DNA of 64,000 bases from Scatophagus argus (taxonomy: Eukaryota; Chordata; Actinopteri; Scatophagidae), in NCBI RefSeq assembly GCF_020382885.2, contig NC_058508.1:7866055-7930054 (forward strand), read 5' to 3'. Numbering within the stretch: position 1 is the first letter of the stretch; each line of letters begins with the position of its first letter. A program made the position numbers and the translations under genes. Of this stretch, positions 47,973 through 61,800 are shown piece after piece. The notes under the pieces were generated by a model. That model saw nothing but the letters and a program-made list of their open reading frames with translations, had not been told where the DNA came from and ran no database searches.

Positions 47973-50900
47973 AAGGGCTCTCTGTCAAAAATACACATTT
48001 TGTTTCACTTCACTACTGATTTTCATGACCCAGATACAGAGAAGCTGTTGATCTGCAGAAGATCATTTCTTGGCAAGTCATAATTTTGTTTTGGAGGTTC
48101 AGGCCTCAAACTTTTTGTAGATGACATTTTCGTCTGAGAAAATGTGTAAAGTTTGGTCTGGACATGGTCTCACCAAGTTCAGTAGTTTTTCTGAACATGA
48201 AGACTTGCAGATATCAGTTACATTCAGGAGTGTGATGATAGTTTTGTTTAACCTTGTTGGAATCCACAGCCTCCATACTCCTGAATAGGGAGGCTGAACC
48301 ATACATGTGAATAACTGAGAATAACTGATATCACGATGAGTGTAGTTACATTAAACACATGCATGTAAATCGCCTTCCTTTATCTCTCTTTGTCACACTG
48401 CTCTGTGGTGATGAGATGTGACAAATGCAGCGGCGGTAAAGCGTGTGTGCTGCTGTTTAATCAAGCGCCTGAAACAGGAAACTGTTGGTGCGTGTGTTTC
48501 TATGTGCACATGCACGTTCATGTTGCTGTGTTTCTCTTCCCTTTGTAGTGTGTAACTTAACATTTGTACGTCTTCTCACAGAGGACAGCAGAGAACCAGT
48601 TTTGATCACCAGCAGCTAACAGGGTAGATATAAACCTTTGTAAAGCACCTTAGAGTACATACAGACAGCAAACTTTTTTTATTTCATGTTTTTCTAACTT
48701 GCAAGTCATGAGTAATGTCAGAACCTCTGTGGCTTTCTCTGTCTGGGAACTGAGGTAGACAAGGTGTATTGACGGTTAGACAATGCTCTTCATTCATTCT
48801 GAAGTGACTGACTTTGTTTCCTTCTTGTTTTCTGTCTTTTTTGTGTCCAGTTCTCCAACTGAAGCTGCAACAGAGACGTACTAGAGAGGAGTTGGTCAAG
48901 CAGGGAATCATGCCACGTAAGTAGACTGTAACATTTTATTTAGGACAAAATGTTGGTCTGTGCTCTGAAAAAGTCATTGCTTCCAGTTTTGTGCGTTCAG
49001 GCTATAACTTGTTCACAGTATAAGCCTTAGTCATGTAAAATTGCTTGACGCGGAAATTGACGGAATATAAAACATACATTGCAAGCCTGTCTGTGAACGT
49101 TACCGTAACTCTGACTTGGAAGGTGCAGCTGAGGGTTAAAGTGGTTTACCCCATTTTGAAATGCAGCCTCAGAAGTTACACTTGTTCAGCACATTCATTT
49201 CACATATAAAAAGTTGGCTTTTCCAAATGTTCACTACATGAATACTTCTGCCACTAACAACTATTTTCATTGCTCATTAATCTGCTGAGTATTTTTTCAA
49301 GTAACCGTTTCAACATTTTGTCTATAAAATGTCAGTAAATAGTTTTTAAAAAAAGCCTGTAATTTCCAACATACTGAGGTGATGTATTGTAATCGTTTAT
49401 TTTATTCAACTAATGATCCAGTTCCCAGGGATGACCGTCAGGTGTTCACATTTACCAATCATCAACAAGAGTATTTGACATTTTTTGCTTCAAAAACGAC
49501 ATAATTATCTCAATAATTGCCATTTAATTTTGTATTGATGGGCTAATTAATTAGAATAGAAGAACTGGAGTGTCTTCGGCTGACCAACACATAAAACACA
49601 AGAACATTTAAAGATACAAGACCAAATTAATGAGGCCAGACTAAATATTAGAGGGACCTCTCAATAAAATTAAACACATTAAACATTGTTTATAATGACA
49701 AATAGGTTGAATCAACACCTCCATTAAAAGTCTCAATAAAGGCTGAACCTTCTTGAAGGCAGAAATTATTGCTGGGCTGCATTGTTTGACGAGGCGTGGC
49801 TAAAAAACTAGCAACTGTCTTTAATTTTTGACTTCATTCATTCACCTGTGAAAATCAGTCCTGTCGCTTTAGTTATAGCCTCATTACATGCTACACTGCA
49901 GCGCTCTGAAGTGATTTGGATTGTGGTTTAGACGGTGCCCTATTCTCCTGACAGATGGCACTTTCAGTCTTCAAAGTGAGGTGAATCAAGGTCATACTCT
50001 ACATCCGTTTGCTGCTTTCTATCTGATAAAGAGACTGCACCGTGCATCATCTGACTCACAATGTTCAGATGCTTTCAATTACAACTTGTTAGTGCTGCTT
50101 ACATTCTTATTGCTCTTTTTCTAAACGTATGTATTAATAGAAGCACATTCAGTTGTTACATTCAGTTGTTATCACTAGCAATGCTAGTCCCATTTCATGT
50201 AATACACACGGACTACACTACTAGAGCTTATTTTCAGCCATCCATCCATCCATTTTCTATACCGCTTATCCGTCAGGGTCGCGGGGGGCTGGAGTCTATC
50301 CCAGTACTTCAAGTCCTCATTGATCTTTTCCTATTCCTCTTCTCACCCTCCCACCCTCCTTCTCTACATTAGACTCCCTTTTCATTCTCCTAACTCACTC
50401 AGTTTCCACCTTGTAGCCCTTTTTACTACTAACCTTTCTCAACAGAATGCCCTCATCTCTCAGCTCCTTCCTTCTGTTCAATTCATAAAACATCAGAATG
50501 GACCTCAGACGAAGTCTTTCTCTTGTCTTACAGGTCGATAATTTCACACACAGCCACCTCTCGTAGCAACAGTGGTGATTCTCTCTCGTTCTCTCTCTGC
50601 CCCCACTTTCTGTCCATCTGCTGTGCTTGATATCTTTTTTTATCACTCACTAGCTCCCCTCTCCATTCTTCTTCCCACTATTCTAACATCAAAAATAACT
50701 GTCAAATACCTGCTTTGTGTACAAATAACTTCTTTTTTTTTTATATCTGCTTGCATGCTTGCTAGAGTTTCTGGGAAATATAATGAGCCCCAGAATACTC
50801 CTTGTTTGACTATACTGTGGCATGACAGTGTCTGAAAGTGTTTTGTTCATTTGTTATTTTCCATTATAATCTTCCATCATGAAAATGGCCTCATTACAGG

Positions 50901-53800
50901 CATTACATATAGGTGGAGGTGAGGGCTGTTACTTTTTATTCAAATATGAGCTTTTTGTTTGAATGTGGAAAAAAAATGAAATATTTTAATGGTAAATATT
51001 TGAAACTTTACAGTTTTTAAACACAATAGACCATTAGAAGCAATTTGTCTCATGGCCAGCAGAGGGTGCTCATGACATTGATTGGATAATCACAGCACAG
51101 ACACATCTGATTAGTGGCTTGTGGAAGGATTTTGGGTTCTACAGTGCAGATGGCAAAATTATCATCAAAGATATGTTTTTTTTAAAGCAGGTGCCTTCAT
51201 CTTCGTCATCGTCTGACAAAAAAACAGATATGAGGACTGACCTGCTAGCTTGTCACCCAAGCGAGGCAATGGAACCACTGCACACATCTGATGGCCTACT
51301 TTTTGCCATTGTCATCCTCACCAGAAACTTGGCTCATGTTAAGGACATCAATGAGATATCAAGATTTTTGTGTAACTCTTTGGCACTGGTTGAGATCTAA
51401 TGACGGAACTGGATGTGTGATATGAAATTCTGAGTTGCAACAGTCTCAACACACTGCATGACTCCACATGGCACGATAAAGGCTATACTGAAGGTTGAGA
51501 CCCCCTCCAGATTAATTGATTTCAAAGAGTTAGGTGTCAGTTTGTATTTGTTTAAACTTGACTTTTCTGGAAAGGTGACTGCCCGTGTTGGTGCATGTGT
51601 CTGTAGCTGAGACCCTGGTGTGTGGCGTGTTCATTTGACACAGTACTATTATAAACCCAGTCTCACAGCCTCGGTCTGCATGTAGCACTTTATTTATACA
51701 CTTCTCAGATGTGTGAAAACATTTTTAAGTTCATGCTCATTCACATATGGTTTTCAGCTTTGATGAAGTAATCCTTAATACACTGGTGGAGTTTTTTCCT
51801 AGCAGAAGCATTGATTTGAGTTTCTGTATTTGTACTGAGTCAGTGTATTTGAAGTAAAGAATGAAACTAAGTCTTAGTCGAATATTTGTTGAATTTTCAT
51901 TAGGGTAGGCAATCATAAGGGCAGGTTTACTGCTAGTTCTAAGTGGTATGAGGACACTTCAGCTATGCATTGTATAATGACTGATATGTCTGCCACAGTA
52001 AGTGTGGCATACATGAGCTCTCCATACATGTAAGTATCACATGTAACATTTCACATTTGCAACGGCTGACCTGTTGGTCTCGGTATGTGTGACAATAACA
52101 ACGGTTTGAAATCTTCGTGGAAATGACATTTTAGTAATTTTGTGGCTACTGAAGTTATTTTATGAGCCAGACAAACATATCACAGAGTTGAACCAGCTGA
52201 TCTGTCATGCAATCAAGTTACATATGGAGGACGGCTTCTTAAGCACAAGCCTGTTAACTCTCAAGAAAAAACAAAGCACAAGTCAGCAGCTGACTGAACA
52301 TAAAAAGACAGCCACTGTCAGAGGAAGTGATGCTGCTTGATGTTCTTAAAGGCTGGGAATACTGGTTAGCTTTAGCTGGGTGGCAAGAAGCCATGATACA
52401 GCCACTCATGCACATAATGGAGTCTTTTCTCTCTGACCTCATCCCACCATCTCTATTTCCTCCTCTTCATTTGCCCTTTGGTCTGTTGTTCCATTTTTCT
52501 TCCAGCTGCCTCTCTCCATTTATCTGCTCTTGCCATCTTCCCTCCATCCATTTTCTGATCCTCCATCTTCTTCCTGTCTATTTCCATCCCTTTCACTTTC
52601 ATCCAGCTTCCAAAACCTTATTTTGTGCTCATCCATCCATCCTTCCCTCCACCCCACCACTCATTTTCCATGTAGCTGACTGACAGGCAGGTTCATGCAC
52701 CCTGAAGGAGGCCACATAGCCCCCTCATGGATGGGTGAGAGGTCTAAGAGGGGTGATGTCCCCAGGGTGTGCACGAGTGAACGTGTACGAGCAGTGTGAC
52801 AGTGCTCAGTGACGTGAACTGAAGCTTGAGCAGGTACCAGCAGTCTTACCCCAGGGTTGCTAATCTAGTAACACCGTGTGTGTGTGTCCAGTGCAGTCAG
52901 AAAATATTAATAGAATGACACATTTTCTGTTATATTAGCTCCAGCACATCAAAATTAAAGTGTGACTTTGAAATTAAAGTGCTCACTCTCAGCTTGAATT
53001 TGAGGGTGCTTCTGGGTTCACTTTACTTTGCCTGGGTATGCAGCCTACTGAATCTGTGCAGTAGTGTTTCTCCATTTGGCCCAGTCTGTGAGTTCCCGCT
53101 TCTCCAATGGACTTTACATTGTGAAAACGTGTGTGATTCTCAACATTTTTCATCTTCCGCAGTTTGTGAACATTGTTACTCAGTAACCTGCCCACATATG
53201 TATTCTTATATGTAATACAACATTATTTAGGATTGTGAGGTTTAGATTCTTGTTTTAGAAGCAAAACGTCTGTACTGATGCACCGCATTTAACTCATTTG
53301 GGTGTCATCACAGCCCTTTAGGCTTTTAGGTTTCTAGCACCGCTAATCCTTTGGTTTTTGCATAATCACAGGCCTACAGGAAGTCTTGCTTGAGTCATTT
53401 GTGAATGCTGAACAGATTCCATAAATTCCACTGCCGTAAAGATACTCTTTTGGACTGTAACCTTCAGAGTTCATCACATTACATTGTTCCTTTTACCTTG
53501 AGATTTTTGGCCTTTTACAAATCCTGTTAATGGGACTTCCAAGGCTATTATGCATTTTGTTCTGTCATGGCTTATAAACATGTGAGCCTGTGCAGTGAGG
53601 GCAGCCATTTACAACACTGACATGGCCATCAAAATGTGAGAAATGTAAAGCTTCAGCAATACAAGAGAAATAATCCTCACCATCAGTAAACTTATTCAAA
53701 CTGAACTGGAACTGATCTGAAGAAGCGAAGAGTCATTCAAAACCATTTTGCTCTCCATTTCCCTTCAGTGGTATGAATGTACACACTGCCGTGTTAACAC

Positions 53801-53832
<32 letters not shown>

Positions 53833-55825
53833 CATTTTTGCTCTGCTCTCATTCTTTGTTCTCTCAGCACTGAAAGGTTCAGCTGCCTTCCACGAACAGA
53901 GACGGAGTTTGGAACGAGCTCGGGTGAGTATGTCATTCTCAAATCAATCACTGGAGTCAAAACTGTCCTGTTTCAAGCAGATTTTCCCTCTTCCTCTCTA
54001 ACCTTTGTAGCATAATTTCATTACAGCAAAATCATGTAATACAGAGAGGCTGGAAATTACATATTAGAGCTGAGAGAAGGCCATCTTCTCACAAAATGAA
54101 TATTCTGCAAGGTGAAGTGTATCTAAAATATCCGCTGAATCGGTGATATCCAACCCTGGTGCCCCAGGGTATGCGCTACTTGGAGTTATGTAAAAAGATT
54201 GTCGACAAGCTCAACTAATTTGAAAACAAGTAATATTGTATATTACTCTACTACCCTCCAGTTCAGCTGTTAAACGGTTAATATATTTGTCAAAATCATT
54301 GTAAATACAATATCCATATATTGAGTGTGGCACACACAAAGCAAAGTTAAGTAGTGAATATACTTTGCTGAAAGTAATGAATACAATGAAAAAGCCAAAA
54401 AAAAATGGATATATGGTAATTGTAAATGGTTAATGGATATCTAAAATGGCTGGACACTACATAAACTGCTGAAAGTTAGCTAAAAGTAATTAATAAGATG
54501 AAATAAATAGCAGTGTGGATGAAGAAGTATTCAAGTTTATCTGACAGAGCTGTAGAAGGTGAATCTGAAAAAACAAAAAAACAAAAAACAGAAATACGTC
54601 GAGGACCACTGCACCAAATGGTGGTACAGATGATGAGCAGAGCAGAAAACTAGATGTGAACTTGGCAACTTGCCCAAACTTGCAACTTTGCAAATGAAAT
54701 CTTAGAGAAAAAAAGTTATGGAAAAATTGAGCATGTTTCCCTCCTTCTCCAGACTGAGGACTATCTGAAAAGGAAGATCAGGAGTAGACCGGAGCGCTCT
54801 GAACTGATCAGGATGCACATCCTGGAAGGTGAGTGCCACATAGACCCTCCAGTTTGCCTGGAGTCCAGGCAAGGCAAGGCAACTTCTGAGAATCGTAGCA
54901 CACTGGCATAAAATGTCCATTTATTGGTTTCTGCCTACTTCCAGAGACAACAACAGAGCCGTCATTTCAGGCCAAACAGCTGCAGCTGAAGAGAACTCGC
55001 CTTGCCGATGATTTGAACGATAAGATCTCCCACCGGCCAGGGCCCATGGAGCTGATCCACAAAAACATCCTGCCTATCCCCTCCAGCATTAAACAGGCCA
55101 TCATAGGTAAGCCAGACTAGGTTTTGGATCCTTTGGTTGGTGGTTTTGGTTCCTACAATATTTTTCCACCAAATGAATGTCTTGGACTTTTTCCATCTTC
55201 AGCTGGACTATAATGAACACCTCTCACTATTTATTCTGACCTTTGGAGACAAGAATGAGGCGGTGACATGCTGCAGTAGATGCTGATTTCAGGCTCTGTC
55301 TGTTTTGATACACTACCTCTTCCCGCAGGTCATCTGAGAAAAGTGGTAACCTGCATTGTAGGACTTCTGTGCATACTTTTATTCATTGTGCACAAATTAA
55401 ACCAAATAAATACTTAAACCTGATCAATATTTTTGTTGATGAGGTGTTTCTAAATCAGGTTATTGCAATGAGCTCAAACAGTGCTGGAGAAAGAGTGAAT
55501 GTTACACTCATCAAGTGGCCATTAAAATGACTTGGACTGAATATTACTGTTGCTCTGAATAGCCTGGCTGTGTAACTAGGCAAAGGTTTCTCAGACATGT
55601 TCATTAGAACAACTTAAGATGTCATGGTGTCATACTGGTTTCACATCTGTTTGCTTGTAGGTTTTTTTGCCCCCTAGTGGCCAAGAAATATTGAATACAC
55701 CTTTAAATAATCTATGCCCTGCACTCATAATTGCACAAAGGTTTCTTACATGAGGTCCCTCTTGGCCTCTTTTTCAGGTATCATGCACATACTGATACCC
55801 CACTAACATGCCTCAGCTGTGCTTG

Positions 55826-55865
<40 letters not shown>

Positions 55866-58800
55866 GCAATTGCCCGGAAACACAAAATTAGAACAAATGC
55901 ACTTTTACATCCAATTTACTAATCACATCACACACAAACCCCCAGTAGTATATTCAAGCTTTAAACATAGGTTTAGATTTGTTAAACAAGGACATAGTGA
56001 ATCTTTACAGACCCATTATTTTTTATTAGGAGAATTATGTATGAAATGAAGAATTAGGACTCTAAATGCATGAATGTGATTTCTCATAATTGCAATTTGG
56101 GTCTTTTGACAGATATACTGACCCAAATTTGACCCTTTTTCATTACAACATCCATAATAAAAGAAACAAAAGAGCAATACTATCTTTTATTGTATATTTT
56201 AATCTATTGTCAGTTCTGTTATGCTTTAGATGATGACATCAGAAACACTGGGTCCAGCTGCTTGATTGATGTGTGGTGGGAAGAATGCTGAGATTCAATA
56301 ACATGCACTGTCAGTTGATTATCTATCTCTGTCATCGCCGCACAATAAACACAATTGCATTACCTCCACTTACGGTAGGAGCACTGGGAACACAAGATCT
56401 ACACAGCGTTGACATGCAAAGACGCAGACATACAAAGTACAGTACTGAGACACACACTGGCACAGCGCAGCACTAGGAAACGCATCACATTATTGGATCA
56501 GAGGGTTCTTAATCAGCCCCATGTTGTCTTTTCATCATTGCCTGCTGATGGTGAATTAATGGCTAGCGGTTTATTTTGTTTCGCTGTCCGCTCCAGCCCA
56601 CAGCAGCTCCTATAATTAAATAACACACATCTACCAGCGAAAGAAGGTCTCTAATCTAGTCCACGGGATCTAAGCAGGTAACCATATTCCTTAAATCCCT
56701 GCAAGGACTCAAAAGTCTGCATAATAATGAAATGATTATCTGATATCCCTGAGGGAAAAATTAGCTGGAGGAATACAGTTTCATTCCTGCGCTGAAGGAC
56801 ATTTCAGTCTGATGTAACACTTGTCCTTTGGTTGACAATGTCTTATGCTGGCGGTTGTCACATACTTTCCCAGATTTACAGGCCCATTATTCAGGCATGC
56901 TTGTTTGTTGCCCAGAAAACATTTTGAAAATGAAAGTCACAAGTAACGTAAAAAGCTGGCATAAACAGGTGAGGCCCTCACAGTTAATGCATGCATAGCA
57001 TAAATTACACAGTGGATCCTCTAGAATTCTCTTCATTAACATGATCCCTTAGAGAGAAGCCATCTGTCACATAAAAAACTGTGTGAATGACGTGGTCAGT
57101 CTTAATTGGCTGCACTGTAAGTGAACTTAGATGAATGAAAATTATCACTAGGAAAAAGTTTTATTTTTTCTGGCCACAGTTTTTTGTAAAGATATCTTCT
57201 AAAAGTGGCTTTCATGGGCACGTTGTACAGACAGATAGGACAAGTATTTAGGTTACTCTGCAGCAGCCTCTACATGAATGCACTAGTTGACAGTTCTGGA
57301 GCAGACATTGGTGAGGACGTGTTGGCTGATTTTAGGGAGGCTTATAGGGTCTTAGTTCATTGGCACAGTGCAATATGCTTGGATGGTAGCAAGGAATCCA
57401 CTGGGTCAGCACCTATACATACAGACGATAAGACTTGCTGCTGACCTGTCAGTGTGGGGATGTACACACTGACACTGGCAAAGAGGGTAGATTTAGTAGC
57501 TTGTTCTGTGTCACTGGGAAAAACCAAGTGCTCTTTTTGAAGTTGCATTTATGTTTTCATCGACTTTGACATCAGGCCTTCCATCTCTCCCTCTGCCCAC
57601 AACCCCTCCTGTCCCTCTCAGAGACACAGTTTCCTAAGGCTTCAGGTGATAACTCATCATGCGATGAGGACAGTAATTACAGCCTGTCCCCAGAAGAGCC
57701 GGAGAACCAGGAGTCTCCTCTGGGCCTGCTACCTCTACCCTCTCCACCAGAGACGCTGACTGGGAGCAGCATCTCATCTCCCACACAGGTAGGATCCCTC
57801 CAGAGAGGGTGACACAGTCCTGACATGTTGTTTGACATGGATCCAAGACCGTGACACATCAGAGGAAGTTATATAGCAAGAATTTGCATCTTTTAGTGTT
57901 TTTTTTTTCTTCATTTTATACTTGATAATGCATTTGGAACAATAGCAATAGCTTTTACATAAACACATAGCAAACATTTTAGGATACTAATATCTTCGAT
58001 TTGTTTGTTTTTTTAAAGAACTCTAACCAACATACATACTTTGCTCTCTGGTGCACATATCTATAATAAATTATGTAATGGTAACACTGTTTCTAAATTC
58101 TCAAAACCTTGTCTGGCATCACTTTTCTGCAATTTTTTGTTACTTATCAACCAACATACACACCAACACATCCACAATGAGCTGGTATCGGGCAATGTGT
58201 TGGCCTTACTGATTTATTAGTTCAGCTCTAGGTAAGGCAATGGAGTAGCTGTCTGTGATTAGTGTTGCTTATTTAAAGTGTTTTTATCTTGATTAATCAG
58301 GTCCTTCTTCCTGTTCCTCATTTCCCACCAATCTCTGGATCCTCCCCTTCATTTAAGCTGACCAATGGGACGACAGCTCCGTCTACCCAGAGGATGGGTG
58401 CAATCTCACAGGTTAGGGTAAGTAACATCTGTCAAGGCCAACCAAGTAATAAAATCTATAAGGGTCTTATAATCTGTGAAAGATTACATGTGAACTGGAC
58501 TTGACTTCATGAATGTTTTCACTGTTGATGCTCTAATTTAAAAATACTCAATAATCAACATTTTTATATTTAAAATGAACCAAATGACTATGTAACAAGT
58601 CCAGGCTCACACTGAACTTTAATCATAGAGTTCCAATAGAAAACATGAACAAAAATGTATGTGTTTACACGATAAACTCAGCGGCACCCTCCTCTTTTTT
58701 CCAGCCCAAACCTAACTCTGCCCAGAGACACAAGAAACCTAAGGATAACAAGCCAAAGGTATTTTTTTCTTTTCCTTAGTCATGCAGACTAAACTGTTGC

Positions 58801-61800
58801 TAATACCAGAAGAGGTAGTAAATACTAATGGTAGCACTTCAGTGAACCAGCTTGGTTCACCAGTTCCTATGAGGGAGCAAACTAACACTGCTATGGTTTT
58901 GCAAAGATTATTTGTTGTATTTTGATGTTGAAATGTGTTGCTTTCTAGATTAAGAAGTTTAAGTACCATCAGTACATCCCTCCTGACCAGAAGGGAGATA
59001 AAGAACCTCCTGCCCGTCTGGACTCATCTTATGCTAAAGTCCTCCAGCAGCAGCAACTCTTCTTGCAGCTCCAGATCCTCAATCAGCAGCAGCAGCACTA
59101 CCAAGCCATCCTGCCTGCACCTGCCAAGTTAGTTTTCTTAGTGCATAGTAACACTTGACGAAAAGAGGCGTTTTGTTGCATGGGATAGAGGGGGGTTTGT
59201 CTGGGAGCATGTATCAAGCATCCATAATCTAAAGAGCCAGACAAATTGTCAGTTGGTGATGTTGATCCAATCTAGTGGAGGTTTAGGTGGAAACATGGGT
59301 CAGAATTTGAGGAAGCACCTAGAGTGTAGAAATGACTATCTCTTCTCCCCCTCTTACTCTCTCTTCAACAGACCTGAGTCAGATCACCAGCTACCTACCT
59401 CTTGCTCCTCCAATTCCACCACCTCCTCCCCACCCCGACCTGTCACTTCCTCTTTAACAGCGTCCTCTAACCAGGACAGTCACAGCCATCACACTTCTGC
59501 TCCTTTAGGTGGGACTAAACCAGCATCTCTACCTCCAAATCTGGATGAAATGAAGGTTAGCTGCACAACAATATACAAATACAAGTTAAGAAAAACTGTA
59601 TGGTGAGTTCATAACTCATAGGTTATGTCTCATTCTCAAGATGAGGCAGCACTAGGCAGCACTGGACCAGCACTCAGCTCTCCCTGCTGTCAACAAGCTA
59701 TGAATTTTGCAAAATTTTGGCACTGAAGTGTGAGATGCCAACTCCAAACTGACAAAGAAAGGGACAGTGATGGATTAGTCTGCCTCTTTGTTTTCGCTCT
59801 TCTTTTTCTTTGATCCTTTTCAATTTTTCTCTGACATTTATTCTCATCTCTTTGCTTTCTCTCACTCATATCTCTCAAACTCAATCTCTCTTTTAATCTG
59901 TCTTCTGTCAGGTTGCGGAGCTGAAGTCTGAGTTGAAGCTGCGCAGCCTGCCGGTCTCCGGCACCAAAAACGACCTGATTGAGAGGCTGAAGACATACCA
60001 GGAACTTAATGGAGGCAGTGACACTGCCTCCTCTCCAACAGCAGGGGGTACCACAGGGCCAGGGGCTGAAGGTGCAGGAAAATCCTCTGAAATTGCTGTA
60101 TCCACCACAACCACCAACAACAATACATCACATACCCAGCAGTTTCAGTTTCATTGCCATCAGACATCTTCTCTGACCGGTCAGTGGGATAAACAGAAAA
60201 TGTACTTGTTGTTGGTTTTCCAGTGTTTGAAGATAAGGAAGAAAACAGTGCAGATAATGTATTCTCTTTGTACTTCCTGCCTAATACCATATCACCTTCT
60301 CTTTATATCTGTTGCAGGCAGCAGTGCCAATCCTCAGCAGTCCATGACCTGTGGGGTCACTGTGCCCCCTGCAACTGTCTCGTTCCCCCCCTCTGCCCGC
60401 TTGCCAGTTGCCATGAGCCCAGAAGATACCAGCTTTAATTGCGACTCCTTGGCCGAAACGGTCTGAATTATTTTGTTGTTGTTGTAATCAATAGACTTGA
60501 AACTTGACCCTCATCTTAAAAACATGGTATTTTAATGTACCCTTGAAAAAAAAGTACGAAATGTCGGATGTCGGTTCGATGTAGGTTCTCAGTCATACGG
60601 GTCATGGTAGTTGTGCTAGAGTTGTTGTCCCACTCCATCATGTGAGTTGTTGGGGTCACATGAGGGATGATGCAAATGGGGGTTAAACTGTGTGTGTGTG
60701 TGTAGGGGGGGGCATATTGGGATTTGTCCAAGTATTTAATGCTAATTCGCAAATGTTAGCATGTGAACAGTCTAAACTATGGTGGTGATGGTGAACATGG
60801 TAAACATTATTGCCTGGCCAACATTGCCATTGTGAGTGAGTCAGCATACAAACATTGGCATGTAGCTCTTGTTTACTTCGTAAGAAAGGTGATAGTTGTT
60901 TGTAGTCTCGAGCTCTTGCTTTTCTTTTCATGTCAAGGTTTCCTGCTGAATGTTAACTTTTTTAAAAAAAAATTTACTTTCTAGATTAGTCCACCTCCCA
61001 CCCAGCTGAACCTTCAGCCGTGTTCTGCTGCTCAACTTCCGATCAACATTAAAGAAGAGCCCAAGCGCTCCACCCCAGTAAGCTGTCAGTTCTCTTTAAA
61101 AACAGCCTCTCTGCAGAAGCATCATCTGGTTTCATCAGCTGCCCCCGTCACTACAACCATAGCTCCAGTAGTAACTATGGACAAAGACAAGATGCTGCAG
61201 GAGAAAGACAAGCAGATAGAGGAGTTGACCAGGATGCTGAGGCAGAAACAGAGGTTGGTGGAGATGCTGAGGATGCAGCTGGAGCATGGGAGGAGTGGAG
61301 GACGAGCTTCAGAGCCACTGGTTCTTGTAAGAGTTAAACAAGAACCTTCTGATAAGTCCAGTGTCCCTCTCTCATTTGGCTATCCACCATTACCCCGTCC
61401 ACAGTCATCTGTTTCATGTGAGATGGATGTTAGCAAAGTAAGTGTCAAAAAAGAGGTCACTGAGGCAGAGGAAGTTACATCTGAGAGAACTATGCAATTA
61501 CCAGACACTCATGGATTACTGAAGTCTTCAACCCAAACTCAGGACGTGCAAATCAAGGCAGAGCAGAAGAGCACACAGACAAAACAACAGCAACATATAT
61601 GTCTCCAGCAAACCACCCTGCAGTTTGCCCATCAACAGGCCATACAGAAACTTTTGCTGCACCAACAGTGCAACATTCAGAACCAGCAGAGGACAATTCA
61701 TAACCATAGTCAGACGCTGGAGAATCAGCAGAGCCTGCAGAAACTGTCTCAGCAGAGAAAGAAGAAAACTCACAAACAGCATCTCAAACAACAACAACAT

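Larger units (their letters stand above)
38478..48850 (+). other. First coding intron of mrtfa (10.4 kb)
   Basis: Contains an alternative first exon at 44290-44419, a SINE-like element, microsatellites and a degraded repeat at about 39338-39620 in which TTTACACCTGG occurs twice. Otherwise nothing recognisable. Confidence 0.6.
48917..53867 (+). other. mrtfa intron between RPEL1 exons (5 kb)
   Basis: Holds a 67-bp minus-strand SINE tail (50239-50305), a CTCF-like motif at 51054-51070 and a (TC)n run that merges with the polypyrimidine tract of the acceptor at 53867. No exon is supported. Confidence 0.6.
55107..57621 (+). other. mrtfa intron after RPEL3 (2.5 kb)
   Basis: Contains a minus-strand CTCF-like motif at 55669-55682 and a (CA)n microsatellite at 55829-55862. 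Nothing else recognised. Confidence 0.6.

Noticed and set aside
52327..52683. 118-codon plus-strand ORF in an mrtfa intron
   Set aside because: Pyrimidine-rich low-complexity sequence (Pro/Leu/Phe/His) with no splice or domain support.
57205..57444. 79-codon plus-strand ORF before an mrtfa exon
   Set aside because: No acceptor/donor pair of matching phase and no family resemblance.
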